DNA of 64,000 nucleotides. It comes from Nonomuraea solani (GTDB lineage Bacteria > Actinomycetota > Actinomycetes > Streptosporangiales > Streptosporangiaceae). The stretch is taken from contig NZ_FNVT01000010.1 in the NCBI RefSeq assembly GCF_900108335.1, forward strand, positions 248,001-312,000. The letters run 5' to 3'. The position numbers and the translations under genes were made by a program. Of this stretch, positions 16,744-23,893 are shown piece after piece (the first letter of the stretch is position 1; every line of letters begins with the position of its first letter). The notes under the pieces were generated by a model. The model did no database searches. It was given only the letters and a program-made list of their open reading frames with translations, and was not told the origin of the DNA.

Positions 16744-17031
16744 TCAGGCCGTCTGCTCGGTGACCAGGAACGACACGCTTCCCTGGTCATCGGCACCGGC
16801 GTCCAGCGACTTGTCCTCGAGTACGGTCGCCGCCACCGGGTCGAGGTAGACCCGGGCGCCCTCGGCCTCGACCACCTCGTCCGCCGGTTCGGGGGCGGTG
16901 GCCAGGGAAAGGGTCAGCGAACTCGCGCCCTCGCCCTGAGACGAGATGCGAATCCCGCTCTGGGAAGGCTCGGGCGCGGCCGCGGTCAGGTCACGGATCG
17001 CCTGGGCTGCGTTTGCAGTCAGGGTGAGCAC
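16744..17031 (-). CDS. HesB/IscA-like (A-type carrier fold) protein without cysteines
   Basis: A 95-residue protein beginning MLTLTANAAQAIRDL and continuing with GIRISSQGEGASSLTLSLA and VYLDPVAATVLEDKSLD, the pattern of the HesB/IscA fold. True A-type iron-sulfur carriers keep three Cys; this protein has none, so it cannot bind a cluster in the usual way. Similar Cys-free members are, to my knowledge, common in actinomycetes and of unknown role. The start is a GTG at 17031 with GAGGAGGAG about 7 nt upstream. It is divergent from the methyltransferase gene. Confidence 0.75.
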   Translation of the reverse strand: MLTLTANAAQAIRDLTAAAPEPSQSGIRISSQGEGASSLTLSLATAPEPADEVVEAEGARVYLDPVAATVLEDKSLDAGADDQGSVSFLVTEQTA

Positions 17032-17148
17032 TACGGCTCCTCCTCACGTTCGACGTTCAGGAGTTGCCTGCCCTGCCCGCTCTTTCACGTCTCAACCCTC
17101 CCTGAGGATTTCTTTACCAACGATCCCCGGAAGATCCCGGACCGCGTG

Positions 17149-17154
17149 GACAAT
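17149..17154 (+). promoter_or_regulatory. -10 box (GACAAT) of a leaderless promoter for the PCMT-like gene
   Basis: GACAAT is followed by 6 nt and the ATG at 17161. This decides between that ATG and an in-frame GTG at 17146, which would lie upstream of the transcription start. Confidence 0.45.
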
Positions 17155-17160
17155 GGCCGC

Positions 17161-18333
17161 ATGGACTTCGCGATCCAGAGGGAAGCCATGGTGGCGCTGC
17201 TCCGGGAGCGCCAGGCCATCGCCGAACCCGTGGCCGCGGCCATGCTCGCGGTGCCGCGCCACGTCTTCGTGCCCGGTGTCGCGCCCGAGGACGCCTACCG
17301 CGACGAGCCCATCGTCACCAAACGCGACGACGAGGGCCGGCCGATCAGCTCGTCCTCACAGCCCGCGATCATGGCCATCATGCTCGGCCAGCTCGGCGTG
17401 GAGCCGGGGCACCGGGTGCTGGAGATCGGCGCGGGCACCGGCTACAACGCGGCGCTGCTGGCCCGGCTGGCGGGGCCCGGTGGCCGCGTGGTCAGCGTGG
17501 ACATCGACGAGGACGTCGCCGGCCAGGCCAGACGGCACCTGGCCGCCGCCGGGCCGTTGCGGGCCGAGGTGGTCTGCGCCGACGGGGGCCTGGGATGGCC
17601 CGATCTGGCCCCGTACGACCGGCTGATCGCCACCGTGGGCGTGTGGGACCTGGCGCCGGCGTGGCTGGCGCAGCTCGGGGCGGGCGGGCGGCTGGTGGTG
17701 CCGCTCGACCTGCGCGGGGTGCAGGTGTCGGTGGCCATGGAGCGCGACGGCGACCATTGGGTCAGCCGGTCCGTGGCGCCGTGCGGGTTCATGCGGATGC
17801 GCGGGCCGTACGCCGGGACCGAGGTCACCATCATGCTGCGCCGGGATCCGGACCTGGTGCTCGGCCTGCCCTGGCCGCGCGAGGTCGGCGACGTGGCGGC
17901 CGTGCTCGACACCGCGCCCACCGACGTCGCCATCGGCGCGGAGCCGGCGTCGCCGTTCCTGGCCGGCATGGGGGTCTCGCTGTGGCTGGCGCTGCACGAG
18001 CCCCGCTGGTGCGCCCTGGCCGGCAAATCGGCCGCCACCGGGTACGCCGCCACCGCGGGGATCGTCGAGGGCGACAGCATCGCCGTCCTCGCCATGGAGG
18101 GCCCGCTGGCCGCCCGCGGCCACGGGCCCGACGGCGGCCGGCTGGCCGAGGAGCTGGCCGCGCACGTCAGAGCCTGGGATGAGGCCGGCCGCCCCGAGGC
18201 GACCGCCCTGCGCATCGAGGCCCACCCCAGCCCCGCCACCGGCTCCGGCGGCCGTTCCTTTGACGAGGCGGAGCTCGAGGGGGCCGTGGTCATCCGGAAG
18301 CGTCACACCACGCTGGTGGTCGCTCTCAGGTGA
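17161..18333 (+). CDS. PCMT-like SAM-dependent methyltransferase with C-terminal extension
   Basis: A 390-residue methyltransferase whose first 200 residues match protein-L-isoaspartate O-methyltransferase (PCMT): VPRHVFVPG at 31-39, SSSSQPAIMAIML at 63-75 in the place of the PCMT substrate loop, and the SAM motif VLEIGAGTGYNAALL at 86-100. The C-terminal 190 residues are not part of the classical repair enzyme. In actinomycetes such long PCMT-like proteins include housekeeping copies and enzymes that modify peptides; no peptide precursor gene is seen beside this one. The ATG at 17161 is preferred over an upstream GTG because the leaderless -10 box and the conserved N-terminus agree. The end overlaps the convergent PPOX gene by 8 nt. 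Confidence 0.85.
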   Translation: MDFAIQREAMVALLRERQAIAEPVAAAMLAVPRHVFVPGVAPEDAYRDEPIVTKRDDEGRPISSSSQPAIMAIMLGQLGVEPGHRVLEIGAGTGYNAALLARLAGPGGRVVSVDIDEDVAGQARRHLAAAGPLRAEVVCADGGLGWPDLAPYDRLIATVGVWDLAPAWLAQLGAGGRLVVPLDLRGVQVSVAMERDGDHWVSRSVAPCGFMRMRGPYAGTEVTIMLRRDPDLVLGLPWPREVGDVAAVLDTAPTDVAIGAEPASPFLAGMGVSLWLALHEPRWCALAGKSAATGYAATAGIVEGDSIAVLAMEGPLAARGHGPDGGRLAEELAAHVRAWDEAGRPEATALRIEAHPSPATGSGGRSFDEAELEGAVVIRKRHTTLVVALR

Positions 18334-18784
18334 CGGTCCACTCGCCGTCGCGGATCAGGTCGCGCCCGGCCAGCTCCTCCACCTCCCGCCACGCCTGCAA
18401 CCGCCGCGGCGTGACCCGGAAGTAGTGGTAGGAGCCGCTCTCCTCGCGCGGATCGAAGCCCGTCTTGGCCGCGAACGCGTCGCCCACCTCCGCCGGGATG
18501 TCACCGGCGGGCGTCGCCTGCGCCGTCCCGTCGATGAGCACGACGTCGCGCACCAGCCCGACGCCGATCCGCGCCCGGCCGTTGGCCAGCAGGTTACGGG
18601 CGGTGACCGAGGCGCTGGCCGTGGCGATCAGCAGGACGGAGCCGTCCCAGAGGAACGACAGCGGCACCATGTAAGGCTCCCCGCCCTCGCCGGCGGTGGC
18701 CACCCAGACGTCGACGTCGTGCTCAAGACGCTCCAGGGTGTCCTGTCTGCGCTGCTCAGGGGTACGCGGGGCGGGTCGGGTCAT
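18326..18784 (-). CDS. Pyridoxamine 5'-phosphate oxidase-family (PPOX/F420-type) flavoprotein
   Basis: A 152-residue split-barrel protein. DVDVWVATAGEGGEPYMVPLSFLWDGSVLLIAT is typical of the PPOX class in actinomycetes, many of which use coenzyme F420 or FMN to reduce or sense small molecules; RARIGVGLVRDVVLIDGTA is the second conserved block. The length matches the small actinobacterial subgroup rather than true pyridoxamine oxidase, which is longer. The ATG at 18784 has an AGGAG-containing stretch about 10 nt upstream. It is a single gene, convergent with the methyltransferase. Confidence 0.87.
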   Translation of the reverse strand: MTRPAPRTPEQRRQDTLERLEHDVDVWVATAGEGGEPYMVPLSFLWDGSVLLIATASASVTARNLLANGRARIGVGLVRDVVLIDGTAQATPAGDIPAEVGDAFAAKTGFDPREESGSYHYFRVTPRRLQAWREVEELAGRDLIRDGEWTVT

Positions 18785-18923
18785 GGGGTCCTGGCTCCTG
18801 TCCGAGGTGACGGATCGTCCCCGTCATTATTGGCGACGACGCCGAAGGCGAAATACCCGGGGAGCATCCAGGCGACGGTTACGCTCTGTATTTGATCTGT
18901 ATCACGATGTCATAGGAAAACTC

Positions 18924-19484
18924 ATGCGCCTTCGCCTGATCCCGCCTCTGTCCCTGCCCCTGTCCCTGGCCGCCGTGGCCCTCGCCGTCCTGCCCGGTTG
19001 CGGCGCCGACGTGCCGCAGGACGCCGCGGCCCTCGCGCCCAAGACCGACGCCCAGCCGTCCGAGCAGGACAAGACCTGGATGCGGGCCATCCACCAGGGC
19101 AACCTGGCCGAGGTCCAGGCCGGGCGGCTGGCCAAGCACAAGGGCGTCGGCCAGCAGGTCGAGGCGGTCGGCGAGATGCTCGTCAAGGACCACACCAAGC
19201 TCGACGCCGCGCTCACCCAGGCGGCCACGCGACTCGGCGTGCAACTGCCCACCTCGCCGAGCGCCGGGCAGCGGCAGGACCTTCTGCGCATGGAGGACGC
19301 CACGGGCGAGGACTTCGACCAGGACTTCCTGTCCAGCATGATCAAGGCGCACAAGGCGGCGCTGGCCGCCACCAAGACGGAGATCTCCAAGGGCTCCTCG
19401 CCGGCGGTGGTGGCGCTGGCCAAGACCGCGGCGCCGTCGCTGCAGGAGCACCTGTCGGCGCTGCGCAGGGCTCAAGGCGACTGA
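18924..19484 (+). CDS. DUF4142 lipoprotein
   Basis: A 186-residue lipoprotein: signal sequence MRLRLIPPLSLPLSLAAVAL with the lipobox LPGC at about residues 27-30, so the mature protein is anchored by Cys30. Residues 60-186 match DUF4142, a helical bundle of unknown function. It shares MRAIHQGNLAEV and the following spacing with the secreted paralogue at 2796-3359. The ATG at 18924 is chosen because the signal peptide starts there; AGGAAA stands upstream. The next gene, PRC/DUF2382, follows after 137 nt. Confidence 0.85.
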   Translation: MRLRLIPPLSLPLSLAAVALAVLPGCGADVPQDAAALAPKTDAQPSEQDKTWMRAIHQGNLAEVQAGRLAKHKGVGQQVEAVGEMLVKDHTKLDAALTQAATRLGVQLPTSPSAGQRQDLLRMEDATGEDFDQDFLSSMIKAHKAALAATKTEISKGSSPAVVALAKTAAPSLQEHLSALRRAQGD

Positions 19485-19621
19485 CGGCGCAGCGTGACCG
19501 AACGAAAGCGCGCGGTCGCCATGCGAAAACGTGGCGCGAATCCTGGGTGGCTTTATGGCGATATGGGGTATTCATCCCATTTGAACCAGGACGACATCAC
19601 ATCGGGGGGATCGTCGTGGCC

Positions 19622-20479
19622 ATGCAAACAGAGATCCGCCACCTGCTCGACTGTCACGTGGTGGGTTCGGACGGACAGTCGATCGGCAAGGTAGGCCAGG
19701 TCTACCTCAACGATCAGACCGGCGAGCCGGAGTGGGTGACGGTCCGCACGGGATTCTTCGGCATGAAGCAGACCTTCGTGCCGCTCTCCAACACCCGCCA
19801 CTCGGGAGAGGAGATCCACGTCCCCTTCGACAAGGAGATGATCAAGGGGGCGCCCAACATCGACGCCGACGAACGCCTGTCGCTGCGGGAGGAGGCCGAC
19901 CTCTACCGCTACTACGGCATGCGGCCGTCCACCATTCCGCAGCAGCGCACCAGCGGCGAACCGAGCATGGGAACACCCATCACCGGAGAAATGCGCGACG
20001 GCCTGATGGACGACGGTCTGATGGACGAGGGCGATATCGACATGACGATGTCGGAAGAGCGGCTGCACGTCGGAAAGGAGAGCAGGGAGACCGGCCGCGT
20101 CCGCCTGCACAAGTACGTCGAGACCGAGAACGTGCACGAGACCATCCCGCTCTCGCACGAGGAGGTCGTGATCGAGCGCGAGCCCATCCGCGACGGAGAG
20201 GCGCTCGGAACGGCCGAGATCGGCGAGGAGGACCGGCAGATGATCCTGCACGAGGAGCGCCCGGTCGTCGGCAAGGAGACCAGGCCGGTCGAGCGCGTCC
20301 ACCTGCGCAAGCGGGACGTCGAGCACGAGGAGACCGTCGAGGGCCAGATCCGCAGGGAGCGGCTGGAGATCGACGAGGACGGCACCATCGGCGACGAAGC
20401 CATGGACGAACCCATGGACGGGCTGAGGGATGAACGCGGCATGCTCGGCCGCGACGACGACATCCCGCCGGAGCGGTGA
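19622..20479 (+). CDS. PRC-barrel and DUF2382 domain protein
   Basis: A 285-residue cytosolic protein. Residues 1-80 form a PRC-barrel (DCHVVGSDGQSIGKVGQVYLNDQTGEPEWVTV), a small beta-barrel linked to photosynthetic reaction centres and RNA processing factors but also to stress proteins. Residues about 135-255 are DUF2382, with two acid/base-rich repeats (EERLHVGKESRETGRVRLHK and EERPVVGKETRPVERVHLRK) that each form a strand pair. This PRC-DUF2382 pairing is common in actinomycetes and is thought stress-related. An in-frame GTG at 19616 is 5 nt after GGGGGGA and may be the true start, giving two more residues. The 123-nt gap downstream contains nothing clear. Confidence 0.88.
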   Translation: MQTEIRHLLDCHVVGSDGQSIGKVGQVYLNDQTGEPEWVTVRTGFFGMKQTFVPLSNTRHSGEEIHVPFDKEMIKGAPNIDADERLSLREEADLYRYYGMRPSTIPQQRTSGEPSMGTPITGEMRDGLMDDGLMDEGDIDMTMSEERLHVGKESRETGRVRLHKYVETENVHETIPLSHEEVVIEREPIRDGEALGTAEIGEEDRQMILHEERPVVGKETRPVERVHLRKRDVEHEETVEGQIRRERLEIDEDGTIGDEAMDEPMDGLRDERGMLGRDDDIPPER

Positions 20480-20602
20480 GCATTGAGAAGATGAAGGCGC
20501 CACGTGGAGGGCGGCCCGGCCGCACCTTCGCGGGCGCCTATGACTTTGAATGACGATATTCGGCAACCGGCGGAAAACTTTGTCGTCCGAAATCCCGGGC
20601 GC

Positions 20603-22312
20603 TTATGAATAGAGCTCGACCTCGTTCAGAATCCCGCACTCCCGCCCTATTTCCGGGTCGCAACCGGACGTGGGCTCGACGACGATCTTGACATGCCGGG
20701 CCGCGCGGCCGATCTCGTCGTACCGCAGGGCGTGGTCGGTCCTGCCGGTGATCGTGACGACCGGTTCACCCCAGGAGCGGCCGTCGTCGGAGACGTAGAC
20801 CCGCGCACCGGCCGGATGCCCCGGGCGCAGGCTGAGGCCGATGCGGCTGAGGTGGTGACGCCGGCCCAGGTGCAGGACGTAGCGGCCGCGGCCGGCGGCG
20901 ACGGCGCTGGACCAGTAGCCGGTGCTGCCGTCGATGGCCCCGGAGGGCCGGGCCCTCGGACGGTACGGGCTCGACCAGCGCATGGTGGTCTCGATCCGCA
21001 GGCGGCCGCTGTGGCGGAGCGCGGCCAGGTCGAGCCGCCGGCCGCCGCCCGGGGTGGCCACGGTGAACAGCAGGCGCTTGACCGCGTACCAGCCGCCGTA
21101 CTCGAACAGGCCGTGCGCCGGGCACGTCGTCTCGTTGAGCAGCCCGTCGGGGTTCACCCCGGGCAGTTTGCAGTTGTCGAACACCTGGATCAGCCGGTGC
21201 GCGCCGACGGCGGCCAGGCCGGTGTAGCCGGACGAGCCGTGCGTGTCCCAGATGCCGTCGCGGTTGTGGTAGGTCACCCGCGGCTCCAGCCACTCCTCGC
21301 CGAGCCCGTCGGGCGAGACCGCCATCCAGTTGTCGGGCCGCCCCGCGCTCAGCACGAGGACGCCGCCCGGCGTCAGCAGCAGCCGTGGCGCCACGCCGCG
21401 CACCACGCAGTCCTGGCCGGTGAAGCGCACCTCGCGCACCGGCGACCAGGTGCGGCCGCCGTCGGTGGAGCGGCTCTGGTGGAGTGTCGAGTACGGGCCG
21501 CCGTCGCGGCGCAGCACCGCCAGCAGGCTGCCGTCGAGTGTCTGCTCCAGGGCCGCCTCGTTGTAGACGAACTCCGCCGAGGGCTCGGCGATCACGCCGC
21601 GCCGGGCGAAGGTGCGGCCGCCGTCACCACTGGCGTACACCTCGGCCTGGTACGTCCCCGTATGGCCGTACCGGGCGTAGGCCGTGATCAGGATCGTGCC
21701 GTCGGCGAGCTGGACCGGCGCCCCGTGCGCCGCGCCGCCGTGCAGCAGGTCGCCGGGCGTGCTCAGCGTGGCCTCCGAACGCACCCAGCCCTCCTCGTCG
21801 TCCAGCGAGGACGAAGTGAGCACCCCCAGGCGCGCCGTGTGCGGATCGGTCCTGGCCAGGTAGTACTCGGTGGCGAAGTAGCGGCCGTCGTGCAGCTCGA
21901 TCGGTGACTCGCGCAGCGGTGTCTGGCTCGACGGGCCGAAGGTCAGCCCGCCGTCCGCCGACACCGACGCGGCGTTGGTCAGGGTGACGACCTTGTCCAC
22001 GTTCGTGGTGTAGGTCGTGATCACCTTCTGCGCCGGGGCGCCGTCGCGGCCGATCGTGTCGAGGGCGGAGACGTTCGGGAACCCGGCGAAGTCCAGTCGT
22101 TCCGACTCGGTCGGCTCGGGTGCCGCAGGGGGCGGATTGGGATGAATCCAGTCTAGTGAGGAAGCAGTATCGATCAGGTAAGCCCCGCTCGGCGCGGACT
22201 GCTGGGAGTGATCCGGTAGCACGCAGTAACCGGCCCCGGCCTGCGCCGGACCGGCCTGCGCGGGCAGTCCGGCGGCCACCGACATGGCCGCCACCACGGC
22301 TCTGTGCACCAC
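20603..22312 (-). CDS. Secreted sialidase-superfamily glycosidase with C-terminal discoidin-like domain
   Basis: An exported beta-propeller enzyme of the sialidase/BNR family, which releases sialic acids or related sugars. Asp-box repeats are visible as SADGGLTFG, SGDGGRTFA and STDGGRTWS. Residues after about 470 look like an F5/8 type C (discoidin) carbohydrate-binding domain, with GAIDGSTGYWSSA and VYVSDDGRSWGEP. The frame opens at an ATG at 22396, but GAGGAG lies 10 nt before a GTG at 22312 and 7 nt before a TTG at 22315. From there the sequence VVHRAVVAAMSVAAGLPAQA forms a normal signal peptide, so the internal start is preferred, giving 569 residues. Catalytic Arg triad residues were not traced with certainty. 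It is divergent from the cryptic cluster. Confidence 0.82.
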   Translation of the reverse strand: MVHRAVVAAMSVAAGLPAQAGPAQAGAGYCVLPDHSQQSAPSGAYLIDTASSLDWIHPNPPPAAPEPTESERLDFAGFPNVSALDTIGRDGAPAQKVITTYTTNVDKVVTLTNAASVSADGGLTFGPSSQTPLRESPIELHDGRYFATEYYLARTDPHTARLGVLTSSSLDDEEGWVRSEATLSTPGDLLHGGAAHGAPVQLADGTILITAYARYGHTGTYQAEVYASGDGGRTFARRGVIAEPSAEFVYNEAALEQTLDGSLLAVLRRDGGPYSTLHQSRSTDGGRTWSPVREVRFTGQDCVVRGVAPRLLLTPGGVLVLSAGRPDNWMAVSPDGLGEEWLEPRVTYHNRDGIWDTHGSSGYTGLAAVGAHRLIQVFDNCKLPGVNPDGLLNETTCPAHGLFEYGGWYAVKRLLFTVATPGGGRRLDLAALRHSGRLRIETTMRWSSPYRPRARPSGAIDGSTGYWSSAVAAGRGRYVLHLGRRHHLSRIGLSLRPGHPAGARVYVSDDGRSWGEPVVTITGRTDHALRYDEIGRAARHVKIVVEPTSGCDPEIGRECGILNEVELYS

Positions 22313-22472
22313 CAACGGCTTGCTCCTCGACCGTCGTACCCGATCACCGCACCGTACGGACTCTAGATCATCGGGCTCCCGAAACACGGCATTCACCTGC
22401 GGGAAGTCGTGCGTTCACGCGTGGGCCGCCGTCGCGCCCCCAGGGAAGCCGGGCATCTCCGTAAAGTGACAG

Positions 22473-22478
22473 TTGACA
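22473..22478 (+). promoter_or_regulatory. Possible -35 element in the sialidase / cryptic-cluster divergent region
   Basis: TTGACA is a perfect -35 hexamer. The AT-rich box TATTAA (22513-22518) is 34 nt further, too far for one promoter, so two start sites or a regulator-dependent promoter are possible. The 257-nt region between the two divergent starts is the only obvious control region for the 22.5-28.1 kb genes. Confidence 0.35.
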
Positions 22479-22569
22479 GAAAACCCCGGTCTGACGACGA
22501 TCGGGGCGGCACTATTAAGTGCCAATTTACGAGGGTCGAGAGGACCCGCGGGTCAGGAGGTGGCCCCAG

Positions 22570-23514
22570 ATGAGCATCGAGCCGAGGGCGAAAGTGGCCC
22601 CAGAGCGAGTGCTACCGGGCCCCGTGCCCATGACGCCGGAGACGGCCGCGCAGCAGCGGGTCGTTCAGCGGATCTGCGCCAGGGTGGCGCCCGCCGGCCT
22701 GGACATCGGCGTCGGCGAGTTGCCCCCGGGCGGCCTGCAGGTGTGGATCGACACCGCGGCGCCGGTGGGGGCGCAGGAGTCATGGGTGCTCTACCACCGC
22801 ATGGCGCGCGAAGTGGCGCTGGTCGGCTGGCACTGCGAGGCGGACGCCGACCGCCTGCTGGTGCTGGGCTGGAGCGCCGCGTGCCTGCACAACCGCGTAC
22901 GCCTGCTGCAGAGCGGGCTGCGCCGGCTGAACGACTTCGAGCCGACCGCCCAGCGGGCCGTGCAGGTCGGCGGCCTGACCCCGGGCGACGCGCTCGACGG
23001 CCAGCCCCCTGCCCTGCTCGTGGCGAACGTGTGCGCCGCGATCGAGCGGCGGCTGCGCTGGCCCGAGCGGCTGGCCGAGCTCGACGGGTTCGAGCGCTCC
23101 TCGGGCCTGCCGCACCTGCAATTGCTCCTCGCCCAGGTCGTCGGCCTGGAGGCGAAGGTCGCGGGCGCCTGCGAAGAGCACCTCGTCATGGCACGGGTGC
23201 TGGCGCGGGCCGTCTGCGAGCACTACGCGCGGCACGCGGACCTGAGCCGCGCGCAGCGCGAGGTGCTGGCGGAGGCGCGCCGCTGGGTGCACGCCAGCTC
23301 CATGATCCGCGGCTCGGCCACCGCACGGCCGGGCTCCAACGGCGCCGGCCGTCCCCACATGGGGCTGGCGGAGCGCCGCATCGCCGCGAGCGTCATCAAC
23401 CACGGCGTGCCACGGGCCACCCCCGCGGCCGTCACTCCACGATCCGGAAACGCCGGCATCAACGACGGCATCAACGACGGCATCAACACCGGCATCGAGG
23501 AGGACGCGCGCTGA
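22570..23514 (+). CDS. Alpha-helical protein of unknown function (first gene of cryptic cluster)
   Basis: A 314-residue protein I do not recognise. It is mostly helical (AAQQRVVQRICARVAP, WVLYHRMAREVALVGWH, LLVLGWSAACLHNRVRLL, LQLLLAQVVGLEAKVAG), has no signal peptide, membrane span or nucleotide-binding motif, and no DDxxD-type metal site that would mark a terpene synthase. The C-terminus carries a tandem tetrapeptide, GIND-GIND-GINT-GIE, encoded by a 12-nt direct repeat near 23455-23500. The ATG at 22570 has CAGGAGG about 8 nt upstream; the frame is open from 22519. It is followed by an 80-residue peptide gene and flavoenzymes on the same strand, so a role in that pathway is likely but undefined. 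Confidence 0.7.
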   Translation: MSIEPRAKVAPERVLPGPVPMTPETAAQQRVVQRICARVAPAGLDIGVGELPPGGLQVWIDTAAPVGAQESWVLYHRMAREVALVGWHCEADADRLLVLGWSAACLHNRVRLLQSGLRRLNDFEPTAQRAVQVGGLTPGDALDGQPPALLVANVCAAIERRLRWPERLAELDGFERSSGLPHLQLLLAQVVGLEAKVAGACEEHLVMARVLARAVCEHYARHADLSRAQREVLAEARRWVHASSMIRGSATARPGSNGAGRPHMGLAERRIAASVINHGVPRATPAAVTPRSGNAGINDGINDGINTGIEEDAR

Positions 23515-23521
23515 CCTCGAG

Positions 23522-23539
23522 CCGCTCAACGGCGAGCGG
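23522..23539 (+). terminator. Small hairpin after the first cluster gene
   Basis: CCGCTC, loop AACGGC, GAGCGG: a 6-bp stem 8 nt after the stop. It may weaken read-through or protect the mRNA end. Confidence 0.4.
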
Positions 23540-23583
23540 TCGTCCGGAAAACCCCATACGAATCCGGCAGGAGAGCTCCCGTC

Positions 23584-23826
23584 ATGCGAACCCCCCCGCA
23601 TCTCCCCGCCCGCTCCAGGCGGGACCACACCGACCACGTCCGGCGCCACCCGTACGGCCTGCACGAGGTCCCCGCGCAGGCGCCGCCGCGCGGCACGCTC
23701 GACCTCCCGCCCATCGACCCCGCCCCCGAACCCGGTGACCACGCCGAGCGGCGGCTGCTCGAAATCAGGGAGATGTCGAACCAGGCCATCGGCTCCATCG
23801 ACGACCTGCTCCAGCACACCGTCTGA
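23584..23826 (+). CDS. 80-residue peptide of unknown function, possible precursor or small partner
   Basis: A small gene lying between the unknown helical protein and the flavin oxidase, with 69- and 67-nt gaps. The N-terminal half is basic and Pro/His-rich (PPHLPARSRRDH, VRRHPYGLHE), the middle is Pro-rich and acidic (LPPIDPAPEPGD), and the C-terminal part is helical (ERRLLEIREMSNQAIGSI, then DDLLQHTV). There is no Cys, and Ser/Thr are few, so it is not a lanthipeptide-type precursor. CAGGAGAG stands about 8-10 nt before the ATG. A perfect 20-nt hairpin follows, a layout often seen where a small product must be made in excess of downstream enzymes. It could be a peptide substrate, a carrier-like or regulatory subunit, or an unrelated conserved protein. 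Confidence 0.6.
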   Translation: MRTPPHLPARSRRDHTDHVRRHPYGLHEVPAQAPPRGTLDLPPIDPAPEPGDHAERRLLEIREMSNQAIGSIDDLLQHTV

Positions 23827-23840
23827 GCGGTGCGCCCCAG

Positions 23841-23860
23841 CGGCTCCCGGCCGGGAGCCG
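23841..23860 (+). terminator. Perfect hairpin between the peptide gene and the flavin oxidase
   Basis: CGGCTCCCGGCCGGGAGCCG is a perfect 20-nt palindrome 14 nt after the peptide stop, with no U-tract. It may act as a partial terminator or mRNA stabiliser, setting the peptide level above that of the enzymes. Confidence 0.65.
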
Positions 23861-23893
23861 GAAGAGCGATAACTCACCTTTGTGAGGAGAGCC

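Noticed and set aside
17161..18333. Assigning the PCMT-like gene to a peptide-modification cluster
   Set aside because: No lanthipeptide dehydratase/cyclase or precursor gene is adjacent, so a specific role is not supported.
23455..23505. Short direct repeat considered as a CRISPR or mobile-element trace
   Set aside because: It is a 12-nt in-frame coding repeat giving GIND tetrapeptides, with no spacers.
23584..23826. Assignment of the 80-residue peptide as a lanthipeptide, thiopeptide or lasso precursor
   Set aside because: There is no Cys, no Ser/Thr-rich core and no matching cyclase, protease or radical SAM gene nearby; kept only as a general candidate.
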